The notes under the pieces were generated by a model. That model was given only the letters and a program-made list of their open reading frames with translations. It had not been told where the DNA came from and searched no databases. The translations under genes and the position numbers were made by a program. Positions 1-10,000 of a stretch of 64,000 nucleotides of DNA are shown here, piece after piece (the stretch's first letter is position 1; each line of letters opens with the position of its first letter). The stretch comes from Bacteroidota bacterium (GTDB taxonomy: Bacteria; Bacteroidota; Bacteroidia; Chitinophagales; LD1): contig CANJLD010000008.1 in NCBI GenBank assembly GCA_947475165.1, forward strand, positions 1 through 64,000, read 5' to 3'.

Positions 1-1265
1 AATCCGTTGATGTCCTCTGTTGTTGCTCCACCGGTCCATGAGAATCCGTAAGGGAATACTCCGCCCTGAACCGTAATGTCTATTGAACCGTTCGCTCCGC
101 CTGCACAGCCTACATTCGTAGTTGTTGCATTAAGTACTAAGCCTGCCGGTTGTGTGATAGTTGCACTTGTTACCGCTGAACAGTTGTTTGCATCCGTTAC
201 CGTTACACTGTAGGTTCCAGCAACTAAGCCACTAGTGTCTTGTGTAGCTCCTCCACCGGTCCATGCGTATGTATATGTTCCTGTTCCTCCCGTTACACTT
301 AAATCAATTGCTCCCGTTGCTGCTCCGTTACAAAGAACATTTGTAACAGTTGTGCTAAGAACCAATGCTGCCGGTTCGGTAATTACAACTGAATCTCTCT
401 TCTCACAGCCGTTCGCATCTGTTATAATTACATAATATGTGCCTCCGCCTATGTTCACTAAGTCTTCTGTATTCTGGAATGTGCTCCATAAGAAGGTGTA
501 GCCAGGGGTGCCTCCGCTTACTGTTAAGTCGGCCGCTCCGTTGCTTGCTCCGTTGCACGTTACGTTTGTGCCTACTACCGATGAGGTCATACCGATTGGT
601 TCTGTAATCGTGTAGCTTGCAGTAATTGAACAGGCATTAGCATCGGTTATAGTTACACTATAAGTGCCTCCGCTCAATCCGTTGATGTCTTCTGTTGTTG
701 CTCCACCGGTCCATGAGAATCCGTATGGGAATACTCCGCCCTGAACAGTGATATCTATTGAACCGTTCGCTCCGCCTGCACAGCCTACATTGGTAGTTGT
801 TGCATTAAGAACTAAGCCTGCCGGTTGTGTGATAGTTGCACTCGTAGTTGCTGAACAGTTGTTGGCATCCGTTACTGTTACACTGTAGGTGCCGGCTACT
901 AAGCCACTAGTGTCTTGTGTAGCTCCTCCACCGGTCCATGCATAAGTATATGTTCCTGTTCCTCCCGTTACACTTAAATCAATTGCGCCTGTTGCTGCTC
1001 CGTTACAAAGAACATTTGTAACAGTTGTGCTAAGAACCAATGCTGCCGGTTCGGTAATTACAACTGAATCTCTCTTCTCACAGCCGTTTGCATCTTTTAT
1101 AATTACATAATAAGTGCCTCCGCCTATGTTCGATAAATCTTCTGTGTTCTGGAATGTGCTCCATAAGAAGGTGTAGCCAGGGGTGCCTCCGCTTACTGTT
1201 AAGTCGGCCGCTCCGTTGCTTGCTCCGTTGCACGTTACGTTTGTGCCTACTACTGATGAAGTAAT
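1..1265 (-). repeat. 675-bp tandem duplication of three SprB repeats inside the adhesin gene
   Basis: Bases 1 to about 585 match 676 to about 1260 almost base for base, an offset of exactly 675 bp (225 codons, three SprB repeats), so the frame is kept. Differences are scattered single bases. Similarity drops abruptly near 585/1260. The left copy continues out of the window, so more copies may follow. Surrounding SprB repeats are much more diverged. Confidence 0.9.
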
Positions 1266-4200
1266 GCCTGCTGGTTCGTTAACTGTAAATGATGCAGTAA
1301 CAGAACATGCATTAATATCCGTAACAGTTACATCGTATGTCCCGCCAGATATTCCGTTTAGGTCTTCTGTAGCTATGTTACCTGTCCATGCGTAAGTATA
1401 TGGTGTAGCTCCACCGCCCACAGTAATATTTACTGCTCCGTTAGAGTAGCCGTTACAAGTTACATCAGTAACCACACCGGACAATGTAAGTGCTGAAGGC
1501 TGAGTAATAGTATAAGTTGCAGTAGCTGTGCAATTGTTTGCATCGGTAACTAACACTGTATATGTACCGGCTACTAAACCACTGGTATCTTCTGTAGCTC
1601 CTCCGCCTGTCCATGCATAAGTGTAAGCACCAGTTCCACCGGTTACTGTAATATCTATTGAACCGGTAGTTCCGCTGTTACATAAAATATTGGTAACAAC
1701 TCCTGTAATTGCCAACTGTGCAGGTTGCGTAATAGTAACACTTGTAATTGCCTGACAACCCTTGGTATCGTTTACAATTACCACATAGTTACCCGCTGTA
1801 AGTCCTGTTAAATCTTCTGTGCCTGCAAAAGTGCTCCACAAATAAGTGTAGCCCGGGTTACCACCGGTAACCGTTAAGTCTGCTTCTCCGTCATTTCCAC
1901 CAAAACAACTTACGTTGGTTTCGGCAATAGTTGCAACAAGTGCAGCCGGTTCGTTCACCGTAGCTCCACCTATATAAGTGCAACCGTTAGCATCGGTAGC
2001 TGTTACGTTATAGGTATTTGGTCCAAGTCCGCTGAGGTCTTCAGTAGTAGCACTGTTATCCCAAGCATAAGTGTAAGGTTGTGTTCCTCCTGTTAAGGCC
2101 AGATTCACTGTTCCGTTACTTGCTCCGTTACAAGTAACATCGGTAGCCGTTACACTACCGCTTAATGGTTGCGAAGGCTGAGTGACTGTTGCACTTGTAC
2201 TTGCAGCACAAGCATTAGCATCCGTTACAAGAACTGTGTAAGTTCCGGCAACTAAGTTACTGGTATCTTGTGTAGCGCCTCCACCAGGAGTCCATGCATA
2301 AGTATAAGCACCGGTTCCACCGATTACTGATAAATCAATTGCAGCTGTTGAATTTCCTGTGCATAACACGTTCGTGACAACAGTTGTGAGCACCAATGGA
2401 TTAGGCTGAGTAACAGTTGACGTGTTAGAAGTAACACAACCGTGCGCATCTGTAATAACTGCTGTATAAGTTCCCGCAGCAATTAAACTTAAATCCTGAC
2501 CGGTATTTCCATTGCTCCACAAATAGCCATAAGGAGATGTGCCTCCGGTTACAGTCAAGTCAATAGCTCCGTCACCCGAACCGTTACAAGTAAGGTTAGT
2601 TACCACCGCACTTGCTGCAAGAATTGTTGGTTCTGAAATTACCTGAGAAACAGTTTGCTGACAACCGTTGTTATCTGTAAGTGTAAGAGAATACGTATTG
2701 GCTTTTAATCCGGAAATATCTTCGGTAACCGCACCATTGCTCCATGCATAAGTGTATGGCGGAACTCCACCGCCTACTGTTATATCAACATTACCCGATG
2801 AATCATTAAAACATTTTAAATCGTGATAAGAAGCTATGCTCAAGAACAATGGAAGTGGTTCAGTAAGTGTTACGCCTAATGAAGCGCTACAACCATGTGC
2901 ATCGAGAATAGCCACATTATAGGTGCCGGCAACAAGACCGGTTATATCTTCCGAAGTAGCAGCATTACTCCAAACAAAAGAATAGTTTGGTGTGCCACCG
3001 GTTACGCTGATATAAACAGCACCGGTTGCTCCACCGTTACATGAAATATTTTTAACTGAATCCAAAACTCCTTGCAATAAAGCGGGCTGTCCAATAATTA
3101 CATTTAAGAAATCAGTACATCCTTTTGAATCTCTCAATGTCACAACATAGTTCCCTGCTGCCAGATTACTGAATGTCGGGCTCGCCACAAACTGCACACC
3201 GTTAATAGAGTATGAATAAGGCGGAGTACCACCGGTTATGTCAACAGTTACCGAGCCGTCAATGGCACCATAACAAGAAGCATCCGTTTGCGAAACAATA
3301 GAAACTGAAACGATGTAAGAATTATTAATTACTACTGTTGAACCCGAAGTACAACCATGATCATCGGTTACTAATACATTATACGAACCTGCCGCTAATC
3401 CGCTAAATACGTTTCCTGATTGCGAAGGACCGCCATTCAATGAGTAAACATATGGTGGCACACTACCTGATGCAGTAATTGTGATTTTCCCGTCAAATAC
3501 GTTGGCGCAACTTGCATCTTCCAATACAGATGAATGTGTAAGCGCAGTTGGCTCGCTAATAACAACAGGGTTTGAGAAATAACTTGCCGAGCAAGCTGCA
3601 TTATCTTTAACAATAAGGGTATAGTTACCAATGATTAATCCGTTAAAGAAACTACTTGCCTGATAAGTAGTGCCGTTATCTATTGAATAGGTTAGAGGAT
3701 TGTTTAAGGTAGACGCATTAACTGTAATTGTTCCTGTGTTTCCGCCATTACAAATTACATCAGTTGAAGCTGCCGGGCTAAACACAGGAAGTTGGTTTAC
3801 AGTGATTGCAGTTGATGCTGTAGACGAACAGTTATTAGCATCTGTAACAGTAACCACATACGTAGTGGTTGTAGTTGGATTTGCGCTTTTAGTATCACCT
3901 GTTCCCAAAGCATTATTCCACGAATAATTACTTAAACCGGATGGATTTGCAGTTAAAGTCACATTATCTCCATAACATGTAATTCCATCATCATTAGAAA
4001 CACCCGATGTTTCTGTAACGCTGATAGTAGGCGAAGGCAACGAGTTTACGTTAACCGTTGCACCCGCAACAGCCGAACAGTTATTGGTATTAGTTACAGT
4101 AACAGAATATGAAGTAGTAGCAGAAGGAGTTACTACATTGGTTTGTTGCGAAGGAAGCGCATTGTCCCAAACATAACTCAACATTGAATTAGGGCTGGCA

Positions 4201-6929
4201 GTCAACGTTGCGTTATCTCCATTACATATAGTAGCATCGTTAATAGTAGTGCCGGAAATTTCGGTAATTGTAACAGCCGCCACTGGTAAAGGATTTACAG
4301 TAATAACCGTAGAAGCTGTTGCAGAACATGTATTACCATCCGTAACAGTAACTACATAAGTTGTAGTTGATGAAGGGTTTACGCTTTGCACCTGTCCAAG
4401 CCCTAAACTATTATCCCACGAATAAGTAACCAATCCGCTTGGATTAGCAGTTAAAGTAACATTGTCACCACTACATGTTGTTCCATCATTACTTGCATTA
4501 CCTGAGCCTTCAACAACTGAAATAGTTGGGGTTGGCAATGAGTTTATAGTAATAGTTCTTGTATCAGTTACGGCATAACAATTACCTGCTGGGTCATCAC
4601 TTGTTAAAGTTAGTGTAACCGTTCCACTGGTAGTTGGTGTAAATGTAACCGCTGCAGGATTTCCTGTTTGTGCAGTAGTACTCAATGTTCCCGTACCTGA
4701 AGTAATTGACCATGCAGCCGAAGTGGCTCCACCTCCAAAGCTTGAACCGGTTAAAGCATAAGCTGTTGTTGACTGACATACTACATCCGGTCCTCCAGCT
4801 TCAACTGTTGGAACAGGGTTTACAGTAATCGTTCTTGTTGAAGCTACTACACCGCATATTCCAGCTGGGTCATCTGTAGTTAGGGTTAATACTACTGTTC
4901 CAATGGTTGTTGGCGTGAATGTTACTGTGGCAGGTGTTGCTGTTTGAGCAGTACTGCTCAACGTTCCCGTTCCAGAAGTAATTGACCATGCGCCTGTGCT
5001 TGCTCCTCCGCTAATACTTGCTCCGCTCAACGCATAAGGAGTTACTGACTGGCAGACTGTTTCCGGACCTCCGGCAGTAGCCACCGCTGCGGCATTTACA
5101 GTAACTGTTCGTGTAGCAGCAATAGAACCACATGGACCGGTAGGGTCATCAGTAGTTAATGTCAACACAACCGTTCCAGCTGTTGTAGGAGTAAATGTTA
5201 CCGTTGTGGGAGTCGCAGTTTGTCCGGTAGTACTCAAAGTTCCTGTGCCTGATGTAATTGACCACGCACCGGTAGAAGCACCTCCTCCAATAGTTGCTCC
5301 ACTTAATGCGTAAGGGGTAGAAGATTGACATACCGTTTCAGTCGCTGCACCTGAACTTGCTGTTGGCGCAGCAAATACTGTAACTGTTCTGGTAGCACTC
5401 ACTGCCGGACACGCACCTGTAGGATCATTGGTTGTTAATGTTAATACAGTCGTTCCTACAGTAGTAGGAGTAAATGTGACTGTAGCGGGAGTTGCTGTTT
5501 GAGCAGTGCTACTTAAAGTTCCCCCACCTGATGTAATTGTCCATGCACCAGTGCTTGCTCCACCGCCCACACTTGCACTGCTTAAAGCATAAGGTGTTGA
5601 AGACTGACATACTGATTCTGTAACAACTCCCGGATTTGCAGTAGCCGCAGTTCCAATTGAAATGGTAACCGTATTTGAAGTTGCGTTATTATTACAGGCA
5701 TCAGTCACCGTTCTAACATAACAACGGGTATTGCTAAGCGAAGGCGGGTTAATTGAAAGTGTGTTTGAGTTCACATCTGTTACAGGTAGAACACAGTTAT
5801 CTAGATAATACCAATCATAAGTATAAGATCCACCTGAAAGAGAAGGACCATAACCACCGGTTGCTGCAAGACCAGATAACGAAGAAGGCGTTGTAGTTCC
5901 GCAATAGGATTGAGTTGAGCCAATAGTAGCTTCTGTCAGTGTTGACACTGCTGTAGGAACAAAACTTACATCTGCCTGACCACTTCCACAAACGTCCACT
6001 AACCGTATCTCAACAACGTCAGTAGATTTTAATACATATCCCGCAAGGTTTCCAATTTGAGTAGCCGAACTAATACAACATGTTGCATTCGCAATTTGAG
6101 TTCCATTAACATACACTCGGATGTTATCATCTGCTTTATTAATATAAATCTTATACAAATCACAAGGGAAACCTGTTCTTCTGGCGCGAATAGCAAAGTT
6201 ATCATTAGGCATTAATAGTCCAGCTCCACCGGCTCCACAGCCTACCCATCCTGCTGCATTAGATGGATTGGTAACGGCCGACCATTTGGACGCTGTTACA
6301 AAATTCAAACTGTTATCGTTATAATATCCATACCGCGCATTTGTATTTGGAATGCTTATGTCTGTAGTTGCAAATGCTTCTACATTCCATGAGTTACTTC
6401 CAGAACCCGGATCAGAAGCAGGAGCACAAGTTTTATATTGAAGAGTGGCAGATGTTTGCCCGCTTATCCAGTCCTGGCAACTTCCAAAAACAGTTTTTGT
6501 ATTAACACGAACCGTACCACCTGTCGTAGAAAACCATTCAGCCGATGTTGGCTGAGTGGAGTTTGGGCAACCTTCTCCACCAGTCCAAGAATCGCGCACA
6601 GGAGTAAGTGAATTATTATACGCAAGCGGGGTTGATGTATTAGATAACGTCATATCCCATAAATAACTTGCCCCCAAATTTGATGTGCTGCTTGTATAAC
6701 GAAAGGAATAGAAATTATTCGTAGCTATATTAAAGTCTACGTAGGTTCCGCTTCCAACGCTTACATTCTGCCATGAAGTGGTTGGAGTTAATGTTCCGCC
6801 TTCGTTAAAGGAACTCAACCCACACTGAGCATAAAGTTGATTAGGTAGATTTGAAATTAGAATAATTGCAAAGGCAAAAGTCAATCTTTTAGCCAAAGCA
6901 ATAGTGCCAGGGAGCAGGTGCTTTTTCAT
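1..6929 (-). CDS. Giant SprB-repeat adhesin, C-terminus beyond the left edge (partial)
   Basis: The reading frame is open from an ATG at 6929 to position 1 without a stop in the stretches I translated, giving at least 2309 residues; the end lies outside the window. Order of parts: Sec signal peptide ending LPNQLYAQ; an N-terminal beta-rich domain closely matching the neighbouring gene at 7019-12103; four Ig-like repeats of about 92 residues (each near VCQSxTPYAL, DNA about 5605, 5325, 5050, 4775); three PKD-like repeats of about 83 residues (about 4460, 4210, 3960); then at least 17 SprB repeats of about 75 residues (each with CNG/CFG and EDI/EDL motifs). SprB of Flavobacterium johnsoniae is a motile surface adhesin exported by the T9SS; a similar role is inferred. 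The T9SS tail should lie left of the window. No sprF/PorP partner is visible. Confidence 0.9.
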   Translation of the reverse strand, partial: MKKHLLPGTIALAKRLTFAFAIILISNLPNQLYAQCGLSSFNEGGTLTPTTSWQNVSVGSGTYVDFNIATNNFYSFRYTSSTSNLGASYLWDMTLSNTSTPLAYNNSLTPVRDSWTGGEGCPNSTQPTSAEWFSTTGGTVRVNTKTVFGSCQDWISGQTSATLQYKTCAPASDPGSGSNSWNVEAFATTDISIPNTNARYGYYNDNSLNFVTASKWSAVTNPSNAAGWVGCGAGGAGLLMPNDNFAIRARRTGFPCDLYKIYINKADDNIRVYVNGTQIANATCCISSATQIGNLAGYVLKSTDVVEIRLVDVCGSGQADVSFVPTAVSTLTEATIGSTQSYCGTTTPSSLSGLAATGGYGPSLSGGSYTYDWYYLDNCVLPVTDVNSNTLSINPPSLSNTRCYVRTVTDACNNNATSNTVTISIGTAATANPGVVTESVCQSSTPYALSSASVGGGASTGAWTITSGGGTLSSTAQTATPATVTFTPTTVGTTVLTLTTNDPTGACPAVSATRTVTVFAAPTASSGAATETVCQSSTPYALSGATIGGGASTGAWSITSGTGTLSTTGQTATPTTVTFTPTTAGTVVLTLTTDDPTGPCGSIAATRTVTVNAAAVATAGGPETVCQSVTPYALSGASISGGASTGAWSITSGTGTLSSTAQTATPATVTFTPTTIGTVVLTLTTDDPAGICGVVASTRTITVNPVPTVEAGGPDVVCQSTTAYALTGSSFGGGATSAAWSITSGTGTLSTTAQTGNPAAVTFTPTTSGTVTLTLTSDDPAGNCYAVTDTRTITINSLPTPTISVVEGSGNASNDGTTCSGDNVTLTANPSGLVTYSWDNSLGLGQVQSVNPSSTTTYVVTVTDGNTCSATASTVITVNPLPVAAVTITEISGTTINDATICNGDNATLTASPNSMLSYVWDNALPSQQTNVVTPSATTSYSVTVTNTNNCSAVAGATVNVNSLPSPTISVTETSGVSNDDGITCYGDNVTLTANPSGLSNYSWNNALGTGDTKSANPTTTTTYVVTVTDANNCSSTASTAITVNQLPVFSPAASTDVICNGGNTGTITVNASTLNNPLTYSIDNGTTYQASSFFNGLIIGNYTLIVKDNAACSASYFSNPVVISEPTALTHSSVLEDASCANVFDGKITITASGSVPPYVYSLNGGPSQSGNVFSGLAAGSYNVLVTDDHGCTSGSTVVINNSYIVSVSIVSQTDASCYGAIDGSVTVDITGGTPPYSYSINGVQFVASPTFSNLAAGNYVVTLRDSKGCTDFLNVIIGQPALLQGVLDSVKNISCNGGATGAVYISVTGGTPNYSFVWSNAATSEDITGLVAGTYNVAILDAHGCSASLGVTLTEPLPLFLSIASYHDLKCFNDSSGNVDITVGGGVPPYTYAWSNGAVTEDISGLKANTYSLTLTDNNGCQQTVSQVISEPTILAASAVVTNLTCNGSGDGAIDLTVTGGTSPYGYLWSNGNTGQDLSLIAAGTYTAVITDAHGCVTSNTSTVTQPNPLVLTTVVTNVLCTGNSTAAIDLSVIGGTGAYTYAWTPGGGATQDTSNLVAGTYTVLVTDANACAASTSATVTQPSQPLSGSVTATDVTCNGASNGTVNLALTGGTQPYTYAWDNSATTEDLSGLGPNTYNVTATDANGCTYIGGATVNEPAALVATIAETNVSCFGGNDGEADLTVTGGNPGYTYLWSTFAGTEDLTGLTAGNYVVIVNDTKGCQAITSVTITQPAQLAITGVVTNILCNSGTTGSIDITVTGGTGAYTYAWTGGGATEDTSGLVAGTYTVLVTDANNCTATATYTITQPSALTLSGVVTDVTCNGYSNGAVNITVGGGATPYTYAWTGNIATEDLNGISGGTYDVTVTDINACSVTASFTVNEPAGITSSVVGTNVTCNGASNGAADLTVSGGTPGYTFLWSTFQNTEDLSNIGGGTYYVIIKDANGCEKRDSVVITEPAALVLSTTVTNVLCNGAATGAIDLSVTGGTGTYTYAWTGGGATQDTSGLVAGTYSVTVTDANNCSATTSATITQPAGLVLNATTTNVGCAGGANGSIDITVQGGVFPYGFSWTGGATTEDINGLSGGTYSVTITDANACSITASYTITEPIGMTSSVVGTNVTCNGASNGAADLTVSGGTPGYTFLWSTFQNTEDLVNIGGGTYYVIITDANGCEKRDSVVITEPAALVLSTTVTNVLCNGAATGAIDLSVTGGTGTYTYAWTGGGATQDTSGLVAGTYSVTVTDANNCSAVTSATITQPAGLVLNATTTNVGCAGGANGSIDITVQGGVFPYGFSWTGGATTEDING

Positions 6930-6976
6930 AATACGTAATTTTAAAAAATATATAGTTGTGTGTCCTATTTTAAGCC

Positions 6977-7006
6977 AAAAACCCCTTGCTATTTAAAGCA
7001 AGGGGT
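6977..7006 (-). terminator. Rho-independent terminator of the 7019-12103 adhesin gene
   Basis: A perfect 10-bp stem (ACCCCTTGCT / AGCAAGGGGT) with a 6-nt loop lies 12 bp after the stop codon. On the minus strand it is followed by five T. It separates the two tandem adhesin genes, so the left gene probably has its own promoter in the remaining short gap. Confidence 0.85.
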
Positions 7007-7018
7007 GTGCGTTGTTTA

Positions 7019-10000
7019 TTATTTCATAATCGTAACCGTACCACTTCTGTCTTTCACAAGGCCATCAAAGTAGGTTATTTTCATTTGCCAAACATACGTA
7101 TCATAAGGCATCACTTTGCCATCATTTTTACCATCCCATCCGTTTTGTCCGTTAATACCGTTTGGCTGATTTGCATTTGCATAAATTTTATGTCCCCAAC
7201 GGTCAAATATTTCAATATCAATATTCGTGGCACCTAGAATATCAAATTCAAACCGGTCGTTCAAATTATCTCCATTAGGAGTAAATGCCGATGGTATAAA
7301 GGCAGAAGGCTCTACTTCTACTATGATAGTTGCTGTATCAGAAGCATAACATGAATCAGCATTCATAACTGTAACTGTAAACACCGTTGTGTAATGCGGA
7401 GTTACATTTGGATTGAAACAGTTAGAGGCATCTGCACAATTATCGAAATTGAAAATAGAATCGACACCTGGCTCCCACATGTAATGTATGATTGGTGAGT
7501 TTGGTGAACTTGCATTAGCAATCAATGAAGTAGTCATTCCTTGAAGAATAACAATTTGCGGAGCTACCAAATCAACAGTTACTGGAACTGGCGCAAAAAT
7601 GTCAAAATTCTGCGTTGCCTCGCAACCGTTTACATCGCGCACTGCTATGACATACGTACCAACTCCTAAATTATTAAAGGTATTAGATGCCTGAATAACT
7701 CCGTTCAGTTCATATATATAAGGCGCATTGCCTCCTGTTGCTATAGCAACAACAACTCCGGTGGAAGTATTATAACATTTTGAATCTGTTGGGTTTGTAG
7801 TAATAGTAATTGGAGTAGGATTAGCTATAGAAGAAGAGACAGTTGCCGAACAACTGTTTACATCTGTTATAGTCAATTCATATGTACCCGCATCTAAATT
7901 GGTTGCAGTGGCTCCAAGTTGCGATGGAGAAGTACTCCAGTTATATACATAAGGCGGTGTTCCTCCAGTAACCTGAACAGAAATAAAAGCGTCATTACTA
8001 CCAAAACATTTAGGGTTGCTTATAGACACAGTTGTATGCATTCCTCCAGATTCTGCCACAACAAAAGTGGAAGTTTTAATACACCCTCTGCTATCTGTTA
8101 CAGTTACGCTGTAGGTTCCAGCAAGAAGACTACTAATGCTTTGAGTTGTTGCACCATTCGACCATGCAAAAGTATAGCCTGGTGTTCCACCACCTACAGT
8201 AATAGCAACCACCCCGGTATTGAATCCATTGCAGAAAACATCGGTAACCTGCCCTGTAATTGTAATAACAGCCGGTTCAATAATATTGATGCTATCATAC
8301 GTATGACAACCGTTTGAATCGGTTAAAAGAACGATATATTTTCCTGCATATAAACCTGTTTGAGTAGAATCAGGAATAAAATTGCTCCACAAATACTCAT
8401 AAGGACTTTTACCACCCGTTGGTATTGCAGCTACGCTGCCGTTGTTTCCCCCAAAGCATGAAATATCCGTACCTACAGCCTGAACATGAAGCACTGCCGG
8501 TTCTGAAACCACATAAAGCGATGCTGCCTGACATCCATTCGCATCCGTTACAGTAACAGTATAGTTAGCACCACATAAATTCCCAACATCTTCTGTAGAA
8601 GATTGGTTCGACCAGTCGAAATCATAAGGCAAAGTACCGCCATAAGCAGTAATATCTATAAAGCCATCGCAATTGCCATTACAAGTTACATTTTTAATAA
8701 AGCCGGAAGTGTAAATCTGACTAGGCTCATTCAATATGGCTGAATCTATTTTAGAACAGCCTCTTGAATCTGTAACTGTAACTATATAAGAACCAGTTCC
8801 GATATTTGCCAAATCTTCTGTAGTTCCGCCATTGCTCCAAATAAATGTGTAAGGTGCAGTTCCACCTGAAGTTATCATATCAACTGACCCGTTCGTATCT
8901 AAATAACATAGTGGGTTCTTTACTATAAAACTCATATTAATAGGAGCCGGATTAACTATAATTACCGATGTAATAGCCGTGCAGCCATTTGCATCTGTTG
9001 CCGTAACAGCATAAGTGCCACCAGATAAAGAAGATAGGTCTTCGGTAGTTGCACCGTTACTCCATACATAAGTGTAGGTAGGTGTTCCTCCAGTTACGCT
9101 AAGATCGATAGCTCCATCATTATCGTTAAAGCAAGTAATCTGAGTAACCACTGTAGAAAGAACCAACTCAGCTGGCTCACCAATAGTTACTGACTGCGTT
9201 TGCTGGCAGCCGTTATTGTCGCTCACAATTACATTATAAACCCCACCACTCAAATTATTTATGTCTTCTGAAGTTTCAAAGGTTGACCATAAATATGAAT
9301 AAGCAGGAGTTCCTCCACTTACTGTTATATCAACAGAACCATTTGATGCCCCGAAACAAGTAGCGTCTGTTCCAACAGCAGTAACAACAAGCGGTGTCGG
9401 CTCGCTGATAACCTGTGTAATAGTTACATTACAACCATTGCCATCTGTAACGGTAGCTGTGTAAGTTCCTAATTTTAGTTCATCAATATCTTCGGTAATT
9501 TCTCCGTTGCTCCACAAATAAGAATATGGTGGAACACCTCCGTTTGCTGTAATATCAATGGCTCCAGATGAATCACCTGCACACAATAAATCGTTGTAAG
9601 AAGCTATATTAAGAAATAATGGAAGTGGCTCGCTAACCGTTGCTGCTGCAGTAGAGAAACATCCTCTTGAGTCGGTCACTGTAACATTATATACTGCAGC
9701 TACTACTCCGGTTATATCTTCTGTAACTGCACCGTTGCTCCAACTATAAGTATAGCCTGGTGTTCCACCTGTTGCAGATACATATACATTACCTGTTGCA
9801 GTTCCATTACATAATACATTATCAACTGAATCTATAGCTACAACAATTGGTGTTGGTGGAGCAATAGTAACGTTCACTGTCTCCGTACATCCTTTAGCAT
9901 CGCGACCTATTACAATATACGTTCCCGCGCTCAAACCGGTAAAGGTTCCCGAAGGCTGATAAGTAACGCCATTTATAGAATATGAATAAGCAGGAATACC

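Noticed and set aside
4597..5331. Small minus-strand ORFs in the adhesin region (4597-4779, 5149-5331)
   Set aside because: They are out-of-frame shadows of the Ig-like repeats; the adhesin frame is open across them.
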